From an uncultured Porphyromonadaceae bacterium (GTDB lineage Bacteria; Bacteroidota; Bacteroidia; Bacteroidales; Muribaculaceae), in assembly GCA_900547825.1 (NCBI GenBank), contig URII01000005.1, positions 4,955 to 68,954 of the forward strand: a stretch of 64,000 bases of DNA. Direction: 5' to 3'. Under the pieces are notes generated by a model that saw nothing but the letters and a program-made list of their open reading frames with translations, ran no database searches and was not told the DNA's origin. This document shows positions 44,333 to 53,181 of the stretch, piece by piece. A program made the position numbers and the translations under genes. Positions within the stretch are counted from its first letter, which is position 1. Every line of letters starts with the position of its first letter.

Positions 44333-45742
44333 TTACCGCATGTCGAGACGTACCACGTTCTCGACATGTTGCGTATGGGGGAACATATCTACCGGTTGGA
44401 CTCGCGTCACTTTATACTTCGTGTCGAGCAGGGCAAGGTCACGCGCCTGAGTGGCCGGATTGCAGCTTACATATACAATACGCTCAGGTTCTGCCTCAAG
44501 GATCACATTAACCACATCCTCATGCATTCCGGCGCGTGGAGGATCCACAATCATCACACCCGGACGGCCGTGTTCGGCAATAAAGTCGGACGTAAGCACA
44601 TCTTTCATGTCGCCTGCAAAGAACTCAGTGTTTTCAACTCCGTTAACCTGAGAGTTAAGCTTTGCATCCCGAATGGCGTCCTCCACATATTCTATGCCTA
44701 TCACTTTTGAGGCCCGCGAAGCTACAAAATTGGCAATGGTGCCGGTGCCGGTATAAAGGTCATACACCAGTTCGTCACCTTTGAGACCGGCAAAGTCTCT
44801 CACCACCTTATACAGTTCATATGCCTGCCGCGAATTTGTCTGGTAGAATGATTTAGGCCCAATACGGAAGCGCAGTCCCTCCATCTCCTCCTCGATATAT
44901 GGCTTGCCGCTGTGCACCAGCACTTCCTGATCACCTATTGTGTCGTTTACTTTAAGATTGATTACATAAAGAAGTGATGTCAGTTCGGGAAACTCAGCGC
45001 GTACCGCGTCAAGCAATCCTGCTATGGCCGGTTTGTCATCCTCGCCGAACACCATCAGGGCCATCTTCTCTCCGGTAGATGCTATCCTTATCATGAGGGT
45101 TCGGAGCAGTCCGTTCTGTCCTTTTATATCCCGGAAGCTCAATCCTTCGGCCTTGGCATAACCTTTTATGAAATTGCGCAGGCGGTTACCGAAATCATCC
45201 TGAAGAAAGCAAGCTTTTATATCCAGCACTTTGTCGAATCCACCGGGAATATGGAATCCTGCCGCATTCCTGTCGGGAAACTCCTCGCCGCTCTCAAGCT
45301 GGCTGCGCGTGAGCCATGATTTGTTGGAGAATGTATATTCCATCTTGTTGCGGTAAGCCCAGATCGTATCCGACCCCAATATCGGGGATATATCGGGAAG
45401 TTCTATTTTCCCTATCCGTGTGAGAGCGTCAACAACCTGCTGCTGCTTGCATTTAAGCTGAAACTCATAAGGCAGATGCTGCCAACGGCATCCTCCGCAC
45501 ACCGTGAAATGGCTGCAACGCGGCTCTACCCTAACCTCAGATGGTTTGATAAGGCTTACTATATGGCCTTCGGCATAATTGCGCTTCTTCCGGTCAATCT
45601 TGACATCGGCCACATCACCCGGAGCTCCGAAAGGAATAAATATTACATAATCGTCAACTCTCGCTATCGCATTGCCTTCAGCGGCTACCCCTGTTATCTC
45701 AACGCCCTCCACCACGGGAAGTTCCTTGCGCTTACGTGCCAT
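44333..45742 (-). CDS. rlmD: 23S rRNA (uracil(1939)-C(5))-methyltransferase, RlmD-type
   Basis: 469 residues. A TRAM domain opens the protein (VEGVEITGVAAEGNAIAR, about 9-65). The [4Fe-4S] cysteines lie in CSHFTVCGGCRWQHL, with a fourth Cys expected further on. LVYDLYTGTGTIANFVA binds SAM, IVDPPRAGMHED is the DPPR motif, and IVYVSCNPATQARDL holds the catalytic Cys. The site may be U1939 or U747, since RlmC, RlmD and RumA-like paralogues share these motifs. It converges on the S41 gene and is divergent from ppdK. Confidence 0.88.
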   Translation of the reverse strand: MARKRKELPVVEGVEITGVAAEGNAIARVDDYVIFIPFGAPGDVADVKIDRKKRNYAEGHIVSLIKPSEVRVEPRCSHFTVCGGCRWQHLPYEFQLKCKQQQVVDALTRIGKIELPDISPILGSDTIWAYRNKMEYTFSNKSWLTRSQLESGEEFPDRNAAGFHIPGGFDKVLDIKACFLQDDFGNRLRNFIKGYAKAEGLSFRDIKGQNGLLRTLMIRIASTGEKMALMVFGEDDKPAIAGLLDAVRAEFPELTSLLYVINLKVNDTIGDQEVLVHSGKPYIEEEMEGLRFRIGPKSFYQTNSRQAYELYKVVRDFAGLKGDELVYDLYTGTGTIANFVASRASKVIGIEYVEDAIRDAKLNSQVNGVENTEFFAGDMKDVLTSDFIAEHGRPGVMIVDPPRAGMHEDVVNVILEAEPERIVYVSCNPATQARDLALLDTKYKVTRVQPVDMFPHTQHVENVVRLDMR

Positions 45743-45849
45743 ATATTATATAGTGATACTGCTTACTGTTGATGAAATTCTAATTTTTGTGCAAAGCTAC
45801 TCAATTATACAAAAATAACCTCATACGTTATAAAACTTTTCTAAAAAAA

Positions 45850-45880
45850 TTTTCAGCACGGACAAAAATACGTATATTTG
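45850..45880 (+). promoter_or_regulatory. ppdK promoter
   Basis: TTTT (45850-45853), 19 bases, TATATTTG (45873-45880), about 90 bases before ppdK. The -33 has one mismatch. Confidence 0.6.
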
Positions 45881-45971
45881 CAAACCTTTAACAGATTCAT
45901 TCTGTGATTTTTCAGCCAATTTTCATAAGACAACAATCTAAATCATTAATAGCAAACCTTATTAAGAGAAA

Positions 45972-48686
45972 ATGAAAAGAGTTTATACGTTTGGCGACGG
46001 CAAAGCTGAAGGCAACGCCTCGATGCGCAACCTCCTTGGTGGCAAAGGCGCCAACCTCGCCGAAATGAATCTCTTGGGAATGCCTGTGCCTCCCGGATTC
46101 ACCATCACCACCGATGTCTGCACCGAGTACACCCAGTATGGCAAGGACGAAGTTGTAAAGCGTCTTAAAGCCGATGTGGAAAAAGCCATAGCCCATGTGG
46201 AAGAACTGACGGGCAAACGTTTCGACGATCCCTCCAATCCACTGCTTGTGTCAGTACGTTCCGGCGCACGCGCATCAATGCCCGGCATGATGGATACAGT
46301 ACTGAACCTCGGCATGAACGATGCCACCGTAGCCTCACTCGCCGAAAAGAGCGGCAACCCGCGTTTTGCTTGGGACAGCTATCGTCGCTTCGTACAGATG
46401 TACGGTGACGTGGTTCTTGGCATGAAACCGAAAAACAAAACCGATATAGACCCGTTCGAGGCTATAATGGAGAAAGTCAAGGAAGCCAAAGGCGTGAAAC
46501 TTGACACCGAACTTGATGTGGAGGATCTCCAGAATCTCGTGAAACTCTTTAAGGCCGCAGTAAAGGAATTTACCGGCAAGGACTTCCCCGACAGCGCCTG
46601 GGAACAGCTTTGGGGCGGTATTTGTGCAGTGTTCGACAGCTGGATGAACGAACGTGCCATCCTCTACCGTCGAATGAACCAGATACCCGAAGAATGGGGC
46701 ACTGCCGTAAACGTACAAGCTATGGTTTACGGAAACATGGGCGACAACTCCGCAACCGGTGTGGCATTCAGCCGCGATGCCGCCACAGGCGAGAACATAT
46801 TCAACGGCGAATATCTCATCAACGCCCAGGGCGAGGATGTGGTGGCCGGTATCCGTACACCTCAGCAGATCACTGTTGAAGGTTCAAAACGCTGGGCTGC
46901 ACTTCAGGGTATAAGTGAGGAAGAACGCGCATCGAAATATCCCTCACTTGAGGAGTCCATGCCTGTTTGCGCCGCTGAGCTCATAGCTATAGCACATCGC
47001 CTTGAGGACTACTACAAGGACATGCAGGACATGGAATTCACCATTCAGGACGGCAAGCTCTGGATGCTCCAGACCCGCAACGGTAAACGCACCGGCGCTG
47101 CTATGGTGAAGATTGCCATGGACCTTCTCCGCGCAGGCGAAATTGATGAGAAGACAGCCCTCATGCGTATGGAGCCGCAGAAACTCGACGAGCTACTTCA
47201 CCCTGTGTTTGACAAGAACGGGCTGAAACGCGCCAAGGTAGTGGCCAAAGGTCTTCCCGCTTCTCCGGGTGCCGCAGCAGGCCAGATTGTGTTCTTCGCC
47301 GACGAAGCTGAGGCTTGGGCCGAGAAGAAAAAGAAAGTAGTGCTCGTGCGCATCGAGACTTCGCCTGAAGACCTCCGCGGTATGGCCGTGGCTCAGGGCA
47401 TCCTTACCATGCGCGGTGGCATGACCTCACACGCAGCCGTTGTGGCCCGCGGCATGGGCAAATGCTGTGTGTCAGGAGCAGGCGAGATAAAAGTCGACTA
47501 CGAAGCCAAGACAGTGGAAATGGGTGGCAAGACCTATAACGAAGGTGACTGGATTTCGCTCAACGGTTCTACCGGCGAAGTGTACGACGGACAGGTTCCC
47601 ACCACCGAGCCCGAACTTGGCGGTGACTTCGGAGCGATCATGAACCTTGCTGCAAAATTCACCAAAACTCTTGTTCGTACCAACGCCGATACTCCCCGCG
47701 ACGCCCGTCAGGCCCGCAATTTCGGCGCTCAGGGCATCGGCCTGTGCCGCACCGAGCATATGTTCTTCGAAGGTGACCGCATAAAGGCTGTGCGTGAAAT
47801 GATTCTCGCAAGCGATGTTGAAGGTCGCCGTCACGCACTCGCCAAACTGCTCCCCATGCAGCGTGGCGACTTCGAGGGAATCTTTGAGGCCATGGACGGT
47901 TACGGTGTCACAATACGTCTTCTCGATCCCCCGTTGCACGAATTCGTGCCTCATCAGACTGCCACTCAGAAAGAGCTTGCTGACGAAATGGGCATAACTC
48001 TTGCCGAAGTCAAAGCCAAAGTTGACAGCCTTGAGGAATTCAACCCCATGCTTGGCCACCGCGGTTGCCGTCTCGGTATCACCTATCCCGAAATCACCGA
48101 AATGCAGACACGCGCCATCATAGAGGCCGCTCTCGCCTGCAAGGAACGCGGCATTGACGTGCATCCCGAGATAATGATCCCTCTTGTAGGATCTCTTAAA
48201 GAGATTCAGAACCAGGCCGATGTTATCAACATCACAGCCGCAAAGGTGTTTGAAGAGCAGGGCCGCTCTATCCCCTATCTCGTGGGAACAATGATAGAGG
48301 TACCCCGTGCAGCCCTTACAGCCAATGAAATAGCTACTGTGGCCGACTTCTTCTCATTCGGTACCAACGACCTTACACAGATGACCTTCGGATTCTCACG
48401 TGATGACGCCCCCAAATTCCTTAAATTCTATAAGGAACACGGAGTGATCAAGACTGATCCGTTCGAAGTGCTCGATCAGGAAGGTGTAGGTCAGCTCGTG
48501 AGAATGGGCGTTGAAAAAGGCCGCGCCACCAAACCCGAACTCAAGATCGGTATCTGCGGCGAACACGGAGGCGAACCCTCGTCAGTCAAGTTCTGCGCCA
48601 AACTCGGCATGAACTACGTAAGCTGCTCACCGTTCCGTGTGCCCATAGCCCGCGTAGCCGCCGCCCAAGCCGCCCTCGAGGACTAA
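45972..48686 (+). CDS. ppdK: pyruvate, phosphate dikinase
   Basis: 904 residues, within the PPDK norm. The N-terminal ATP-grasp part has LLGGKGANLAEMN and SVRSGARASMPGMMDTVLN. The phospho-His domain has GGMTSHAAVVARGMGKCC with the catalytic His. The C-terminal PEP barrel has GIGLCRTEHMFF, SFGTNDLTQM and GICGEHGGEPSSV. It interconverts pyruvate + ATP + Pi and PEP + AMP + PPi, and links glycolysis to PPi use. It stands alone between its promoter and a strong terminator. Confidence 0.96.
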   Translation: MKRVYTFGDGKAEGNASMRNLLGGKGANLAEMNLLGMPVPPGFTITTDVCTEYTQYGKDEVVKRLKADVEKAIAHVEELTGKRFDDPSNPLLVSVRSGARASMPGMMDTVLNLGMNDATVASLAEKSGNPRFAWDSYRRFVQMYGDVVLGMKPKNKTDIDPFEAIMEKVKEAKGVKLDTELDVEDLQNLVKLFKAAVKEFTGKDFPDSAWEQLWGGICAVFDSWMNERAILYRRMNQIPEEWGTAVNVQAMVYGNMGDNSATGVAFSRDAATGENIFNGEYLINAQGEDVVAGIRTPQQITVEGSKRWAALQGISEEERASKYPSLEESMPVCAAELIAIAHRLEDYYKDMQDMEFTIQDGKLWMLQTRNGKRTGAAMVKIAMDLLRAGEIDEKTALMRMEPQKLDELLHPVFDKNGLKRAKVVAKGLPASPGAAAGQIVFFADEAEAWAEKKKKVVLVRIETSPEDLRGMAVAQGILTMRGGMTSHAAVVARGMGKCCVSGAGEIKVDYEAKTVEMGGKTYNEGDWISLNGSTGEVYDGQVPTTEPELGGDFGAIMNLAAKFTKTLVRTNADTPRDARQARNFGAQGIGLCRTEHMFFEGDRIKAVREMILASDVEGRRHALAKLLPMQRGDFEGIFEAMDGYGVTIRLLDPPLHEFVPHQTATQKELADEMGITLAEVKAKVDSLEEFNPMLGHRGCRLGITYPEITEMQTRAIIEAALACKERGIDVHPEIMIPLVGSLKEIQNQADVINITAAKVFEEQGRSIPYLVGTMIEVPRAALTANEIATVADFFSFGTNDLTQMTFGFSRDDAPKFLKFYKEHGVIKTDPFEVLDQEGVGQLVRMGVEKGRATKPELKIGICGEHGGEPSSVKFCAKLGMNYVSCSPFRVPIARVAAAQAALED

Positions 48687-48710
48687 GAAATCCACTAATC
48701 AATTGACAAA

Positions 48711-48750
48711 GGCTGCAATGCTTGCCAGTAAAATCGGCAGCATTGCAGCC
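48711..48750 (+). terminator. ppdK terminator
   Basis: GGCTGCAATGCT (48711-48722) pairs perfectly with AGCATTGCAGCC (48739-48750), with inner GCC/GGC pairing. It marks the left border of the AT-rich islet. Confidence 0.85.
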
Positions 48751-48778
48751 TATTAATTTAGTATCTTTTGGCAGCAGT

Positions 48779-48931
48779 CTAAATAATCCGTCCACCTCGA
48801 TACAGAAGCCAACTTATGAAATGCTGAAGCACTTTTCGTATCTCTGACGTCCACATTGCCAATAAAAGCTTAAGAAGCACCGTAATATTAAATGCCATTA
48901 AAACATGAACAGTTCTCAATGAAGATCTACC
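48779..48931 (-). pseudogene. possible coding remnant, minus strand
   Basis: An open stretch of 50 codons ending TAG at 48779-48781 reads like protein: hydrophobic MAFNITVLLKLLLAMW followed by amphipathic IRKVLQHFISWLL and basic YRGGRII. An in-frame stop lies directly upstream. It could be the 3' end of a lost gene, possibly a mobile-element gene. The family is not recognised and chance is possible. Confidence 0.25.
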
Positions 48932-49053
48932 TTAGGCTTATTGATACTAAAATTCTCTGTTTCTCTATTTACTATTTAGTCAATATTTTTATTGATTTGT
49001 GTGATAGTATTAATTTAATAGCTATATTTGCGCTAAAACATGCGGGAATATAA

Positions 49054-49085
49054 TTTAGCATTAGGATATGACTAAGATATCTTTG
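49054..49085 (+). promoter_or_regulatory. promoter of the AT-rich islet genes
   Basis: TTTA (49054-49057), 20 bases, TATCTTTG (49078-49085), about 107 bases before the first islet gene. One mismatch at -33. A second candidate -7 lies at 49023-49030. Confidence 0.5.
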
Positions 49086-49192
49086 ATATTCTTTGGCTTC
49101 ATACCGATATTATTTAGATATAGTCGTAAATTAACTTATCTTTAACACTTAAAGCAAATTTATTTACTATCATAATCTTAAATCAATTGAAC

Positions 49193-49942
49193 ATGATAAA
49201 GTCGGATTTTTCATTACGTCGCTTTATAGATACGTTTGTTCCAGGTTTTGTAGTTGTTATTGGAATATGGTATCTATATAAACCATATTTTAATAAATAC
49301 TTTCCGGTAATCGCTTTTGATCCCGCTAAAGATTTCTTTACAATATCCAACGAGCTTAAACTTGTGTTGATATTAATAGCATCTGTTTTTGCGGGGGTCA
49401 TCGTAAATCATTTTGCAGATGTCCCAGTTGCGTTTATTTACAAACATTACAATGATAAAGAAGATTGCTTCGATAAGCTAAAATGGCTTGCTAAATTAAA
49501 ATATAAGATGACAAGTTTGTTGGGATATTGCTTATTGTTCCGGTTCTTCATTTCAAAAGATCCAAGAAAAAAAGCTATGGATAGATATGCTGTCTCTGCA
49601 AGAAAGGAATCATTTAATAAAATGATAAATGATTGGACAAATACCACTTTGTCGCAGATGAAAAAAAGGAATGAAGAAGTAATTGTACACCAACATATTT
49701 GTGCAAGAGTTCGCACATTAACTCCCTTTTCTTCAAAACTTTATAGTGATTGTTATGCTGAGGTTATATTTGCATCCGCATTACAAGTTTCATTGACTAT
49801 TTTGTTTATTGCCACAGCGTTCTTACTAATTTTGAATTGGTATCATGATATTTTTGACATTGAATCTAAATTCTCATTAAAGTTTATAGATAATATACAA
49901 CTATTTTTCCTTTTATGTAGTGAGTATATATTATTGAAGTGA
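49193..49942 (+). CDS. unrecognised multi-pass membrane protein, C-terminus cut by tandem duplication
   Basis: 249 residues from the ATG at 49193; a TTG 6 bases earlier is also in frame. I do not recognise the family. Hydrophobic segments lie at about 14-30 (FVPGFVVVIGIWYLY), 55-73, 190-215 and 232-248, so about four membrane passes are likely, with a charged soluble part at 75-185 between passes two and three. The stop falls inside the second copy of a 19-base duplication. Removing one copy would replace the last Lys with a 35-residue tail (about 283 residues total) rich in aromatic and basic residues (VIRTFRHFSSQIL) ending at 50063. Base use is much more AT-rich than its neighbours. The gene at 50112 lies 48 bases past the restored stop. 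Confidence 0.7.
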   Translation: MIKSDFSLRRFIDTFVPGFVVVIGIWYLYKPYFNKYFPVIAFDPAKDFFTISNELKLVLILIASVFAGVIVNHFADVPVAFIYKHYNDKEDCFDKLKWLAKLKYKMTSLLGYCLLFRFFISKDPRKKAMDRYAVSARKESFNKMINDWTNTTLSQMKKRNEEVIVHQHICARVRTLTPFSSKLYSDCYAEVIFASALQVSLTILFIATAFLLILNWYHDIFDIESKFSLKFIDNIQLFFLLCSEYILLK

Positions 49943-49956
49943 GTATATATTATTGA
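49920..49956 (+). repeat. exact tandem duplication, 19-base period, causing a frameshift
   Basis: gtgagtatatattattga occurs at 49920-49937 and again at 49939-49956, offset by 19 bases. Because 19 is not a multiple of three, the second copy shifts the frame and supplies the stop (49940-49942) of the membrane protein gene. Confidence 0.9.
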
Positions 49957-50111
49957 TGATAATGACTTATTCTGTTATTAGAACCTTTAGACATTTTTCC
50001 AGTCAAATCTTGACAATTGCATATCATTTATATTTTAACAGTAAGCATTCCCCCAAAATATAATTATATCTGCATATCATATTTTAATACCTATCATATA
50101 ATTTATAACAA

Positions 50112-51137
50112 ATGGACAACAAAAATATAATTGATAGCATACTATCAAAGCTAAAAGGAAAGAAAAAACCATTTCTTGATGAAGTAGAGTTAGCTGTGTT
50201 CAGATTTATTAATAAGACATCAATAAACGATTGTCTTACAATAGTTATGAGAGATTCTTCAGGAAATATAATTTCAACTTGGACGCCGAAAGATGTATTA
50301 GATGGTTATTTGCCGCGTTTTGTTGCGTTCATGCGAAAAAGACAATACAAAGGACTTTTTGTTGATTCTTATTTAACAGATAAAGTAGTAGAGATTGTAA
50401 CAAATAAATTCAAAAAGTTTTATAAGTCTAATACTGATCTTATTTCAAAGCCTTTATTGGAAGCTCTATTGAAAGATTCTGTTTTTGTCAATACACTTTC
50501 AAATCATATTATTGAACGGGCCGGTAGCACATTACCTTCAGCCATACGTTCAAAACTTACTACAGTATTGATTCACAAACTTGAGACCAGTGTTAGTCAG
50601 GACATTGTTTCTTCTACTGCTAATGCTATTTCAGTATTGACCGCACAAGTTGTTGGAGTAGCAACAGCCATACCTATAACTAAATCAATGGCAATGTTGT
50701 TAATGAAATATTTTGCTGTATTAATGAAAGGAACGGTGGCAAAAGTCCTTGCCTCTGCTGCAGTTAAAAGTATGCTAGCCGCCACAGTAAAAAAACTTGT
50801 AGCGGTAAAAATATTAGGAGCATTGATTACTCTTGTAGCTTCTAAATTGGGACTTTCGGCCAGCGGTACCGTTATCGGAATAGTAGTAGCACCCTTGCTT
50901 ATCGCTTTTATTGCACATGAGATTAATACGCTTCCCAAAAAATTAGCGGAAAAGGTTTCTAAAGAAGTGCGCAATGAACTTGACGGTCAATATACCTCAG
51001 TAAATAGAGATATTGTCACAAATATAGTAAAAAATGTACTTGGAACCGGAATTTCTGTTTTTGCCAATGATGTTGCAAACGATCCTGAAATGAAGAAAAC
51101 AATATCAGAGTTAGCCAAAGAAATTAGTATAGGATAA
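50112..51137 (+). CDS. unrecognised protein with long Ala/Val/Gly-rich hydrophobic core
   Basis: 341 residues, family not recognised. Residues 1-60 are soluble and mixed (DEVELAVFRFINKTSINDC). Residues 60-165 are helical and basic. Residues about 171-270 are nearly continuous hydrophobic or small residues (VLTAQVVGVATAIPI, AAVKSMLAATVKKLVAV, GTVIGIVVAPLLIAFIA) with spaced Lys, like membrane-inserting or pore-forming helices. Residues 271-341 are amphipathic and charged. There is no signal peptide. It is AT-rich like the gene before it and probably shares its promoter. A toxin, colicin-like or abortive-infection role is possible but not shown. Confidence 0.7.
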   Translation: MDNKNIIDSILSKLKGKKKPFLDEVELAVFRFINKTSINDCLTIVMRDSSGNIISTWTPKDVLDGYLPRFVAFMRKRQYKGLFVDSYLTDKVVEIVTNKFKKFYKSNTDLISKPLLEALLKDSVFVNTLSNHIIERAGSTLPSAIRSKLTTVLIHKLETSVSQDIVSSTANAISVLTAQVVGVATAIPITKSMAMLLMKYFAVLMKGTVAKVLASAAVKSMLAATVKKLVAVKILGALITLVASKLGLSASGTVIGIVVAPLLIAFIAHEINTLPKKLAEKVSKEVRNELDGQYTSVNRDIVTNIVKNVLGTGISVFANDVANDPEMKKTISELAKEISIG

Positions 51138-51164
51138 TAATATGAATTATATACTGATATGCAG

Positions 51165-51199
51165 TCCGGGCGTTCAGATGCGGTATCTGAACGCCCGGA
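51165..51199. terminator. bidirectional terminator at the right border of the AT-rich islet
   Basis: A perfect 15-bp stem (51165-51179 with 51185-51199) with a 5-base loop, GC-rich in AT-rich surroundings. It separates the islet from the convergent SH3 gene. Confidence 0.88.
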
Positions 51200-51224
51200 T
51201 TATACGAAACAGAAAATCTGACTC

Positions 51225-51848
51225 TCAGAGTGAGAATATGGCTCCATTAAACAGAATGGCATTTCTGTATTCGTCGAGAAGAACCGGAATTTCGGCATCA
51301 AGCTCAGAAGCTTCCTTCATTAATTCAGTCAAAGGCGTCTCCGGATCCACATAGCCGGTAAGCTGATGAGTGGCATTGATTTTGCCGTCGCTGATTGATC
51401 CTATATACGACCATGTCTCGGCCGGGAGAGTCCGCCCCGACTTGGGATCCATCCTCATCCATTCCATAACTATGAGCGCATGGGTAGCGTCAAGTTTAGA
51501 GACTGTCAGACTCCCGCTGAAACGTGTTTTATCCCACGCTTCCTCCGATTCCAGACCATTACCGAATAAATAAGCGGGATAAGGCTCCTGCGCTTGTATG
51601 GCGGCATAATCTGCGGCGACATACGCTTCTTTGCCCGCATATATTACTTTCAGCCATTTCGCTTCATAATCAGGCTCACCTACAATCAGCAGCGGAGCAC
51701 CGACACTATACACCGTGCCTAATTTCTTCCCCGCAGTGGAAGGGGTGGCACGCACGTTCATACTTTTTCCCTGCGGATAAGCATAATATTGAGCAGAAGC
51801 ACAGACTGTGCATATCAATGCGCTGAGAATTATAACTATCTTCTTCAT
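51225..51848 (-). CDS. secreted SH3-domain protein
   Basis: 207 residues from the ATG at 51846-51848 (MKKIVIILSALICTVCASA), a clear Sec signal; an earlier in-frame ATG would bury it. Residues about 22-75 form an SH3b-like domain (SMNVRATPSTAGKKLGTVY). The remainder is a beta-rich domain with HALIVMEWMRMDPKSGRTLPAETWSYIG (quoted in part: HALIVMEWMRMDP) and is not recognised. It is the third gene of a minus-strand group after two propeller proteins, 81 bases downstream of the second, so co-transcription is possible. It is probably periplasmic; the substrate is unknown. Confidence 0.75.
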   Translation of the reverse strand: MKKIVIILSALICTVCASAQYYAYPQGKSMNVRATPSTAGKKLGTVYSVGAPLLIVGEPDYEAKWLKVIYAGKEAYVAADYAAIQAQEPYPAYLFGNGLESEEAWDKTRFSGSLTVSKLDATHALIVMEWMRMDPKSGRTLPAETWSYIGSISDGKINATHQLTGYVDPETPLTELMKEASELDAEIPVLLDEYRNAILFNGAIFSL

Positions 51849-51929
51849 GATAAATAAATTTTCTGCTAAGAAAATAAATCCCACCGAGATTTCCGTTCTT
51901 GCAGAAGTTAAAAAACGCTAACCTATATG

Positions 51930-53165
51930 TCACTTCGCTATGAATTTCTCATCTTGGCGAATATATAGGGATCCGGGAATCAGCTCAGTGACTTTTCTGC
52001 CATACAGATCATAAACCGGAGTATCCGCCGCCGGGGTATCAATACGTATACCGTTCACTCCCGAGCTGCGATCCGGATCATAAGCCAGCACCCCCGCATG
52101 GGTGTATAGATAAATCCTGCCATTGAACATAACCGACTCATGGATCCAGTAATCATGATCCTCAAATGGTTCGCTGCGGGCTAAAGGGGTCCATGTCATG
52201 CCTCTGTCCTGCGATTTGATGATACGTATGTTCTGTACTGTGCTGTCAGCTCCTACAACATAGACAACATCGGGATTTACAGGATCAAACATCACGTTAT
52301 AGGCATAGCCGATTACTGAATCGTCATTGAACCTGTCCTGTTGATAGACAATGCGCCACGTGCTGCCACAATCGTTTGACCCGCATACAACCCCTTCACC
52401 CGAAAAAAGTATATGGTTGGAATTATCCGGATCAAACGCAAGGTGATGGCATGAATTGTCTCCTGCTATCGGAGGGTTGATTATATTCCATTGAGAACCG
52501 CCGTTGCCGCTTCTTAAAATCTGTGCGGCAAAACCCTCACTTTCTGATGTGTAGAACATCACCTCCGGATCCAATGGGTGCCATCCTAAAAATTGATTCT
52601 CATTGTATGTGAAAAGATAATCGATCTTAAGGCTCCATGTAGTTCCGAAGTCCTCCGATATCCATATTCCAGGATATGCGGCCACCATCAACGTTTCAGG
52701 ACGTTCGGGATGCTGAGCAAGCCTCATTAGATACATAAGTTTTTTTCCATAGTAATCCAGTCCCATATCCGGGGCGGCAATGTCCTCCGGTTCAGGCTGA
52801 GAACGGTTTATCCTGACCAACCGGGCAGCCTCCACATTACGGAAATTCTCCCACCCTTCGGGAACTACAATTGCCACAACATTCTCGCCATAAACCTTGA
52901 AGTCGATCACATTAAAACCCTCCAATGCCCAACAGTGCCACGACGAGGTTTCTTCGGAGTATCTGTATATACCATTTTCAGTAGAAGCATACAGCCCGTT
53001 ATCTACTATTTCAAGACGATGGCGCCCGTCACCGTCAGATTCAAGACCTGCAGGGAAGCCGGTGCTTTCAAAAATTCCCAATACATTGGCGTAAGTCATT
53101 ACTGGAACAATGACTGCGAACACAACTGCCATAATAATATGGCGCATATTTAACAATTTCATCAT
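51930..53165 (-). CDS. secreted beta-propeller (sortilin/BNR-like) protein, copy 2
   Basis: 411 residues with a signal peptide (about 8-26). Repeated blade motifs resemble Asp boxes of sialidase/Vps10-type propellers: GIWISEDFGTTWSLK, ILRSGNGGSQWNI, GSNDCGSTWRIVY and KSQDRGMTWTPL. The C-terminus (YDLYGRKVTELIPGSLYI) resembles the sorting-like tail of Bacteroidota surface proteins. It has no recognised catalytic residues of sialidases. It is 16 bases downstream of a paralogue, and the two share the order and wording of most blades (FLGWHP and FYTSES against FLGWHP and FMTSES). Function is unknown; glycan or protein binding is inference. Confidence 0.78.
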   Translation of the reverse strand: MMKLLNMRHIIMAVVFAVIVPVMTYANVLGIFESTGFPAGLESDGDGRHRLEIVDNGLYASTENGIYRYSEETSSWHCWALEGFNVIDFKVYGENVVAIVVPEGWENFRNVEAARLVRINRSQPEPEDIAAPDMGLDYYGKKLMYLMRLAQHPERPETLMVAAYPGIWISEDFGTTWSLKIDYLFTYNENQFLGWHPLDPEVMFYTSESEGFAAQILRSGNGGSQWNIINPPIAGDNSCHHLAFDPDNSNHILFSGEGVVCGSNDCGSTWRIVYQQDRFNDDSVIGYAYNVMFDPVNPDVVYVVGADSTVQNIRIIKSQDRGMTWTPLARSEPFEDHDYWIHESVMFNGRIYLYTHAGVLAYDPDRSSGVNGIRIDTPAADTPVYDLYGRKVTELIPGSLYIRQDEKFIAK

Positions 53166-53181
53166 ATCACATCAGAATGCA

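Larger units (their letters stand above)
48751..49192. other. gene-free stretch upstream of the AT-rich islet genes
   Basis: About 440 bases with no convincing gene. The left part (48779-48931, minus strand) holds a possible coding remnant. The right part is very AT-rich and holds two -7-like elements on the plus strand, TATATTTG at 49023-49030 and TATCTTTG at 49078-49085. No inverted repeats or integrase site are visible. Confidence 0.6.

Noticed and set aside
47472..48164. A 230-codon minus-strand frame opposite ppdK
   Set aside because: Codon bias of ppdK leaves the opposite frame open; no motif supports a second gene.
48687..51199. Attachment-site or transposon ends around the AT-rich islet
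   Set aside because: No direct or inverted flanking repeats and no integrase or transposase could be found by eye; the borders are just terminators.
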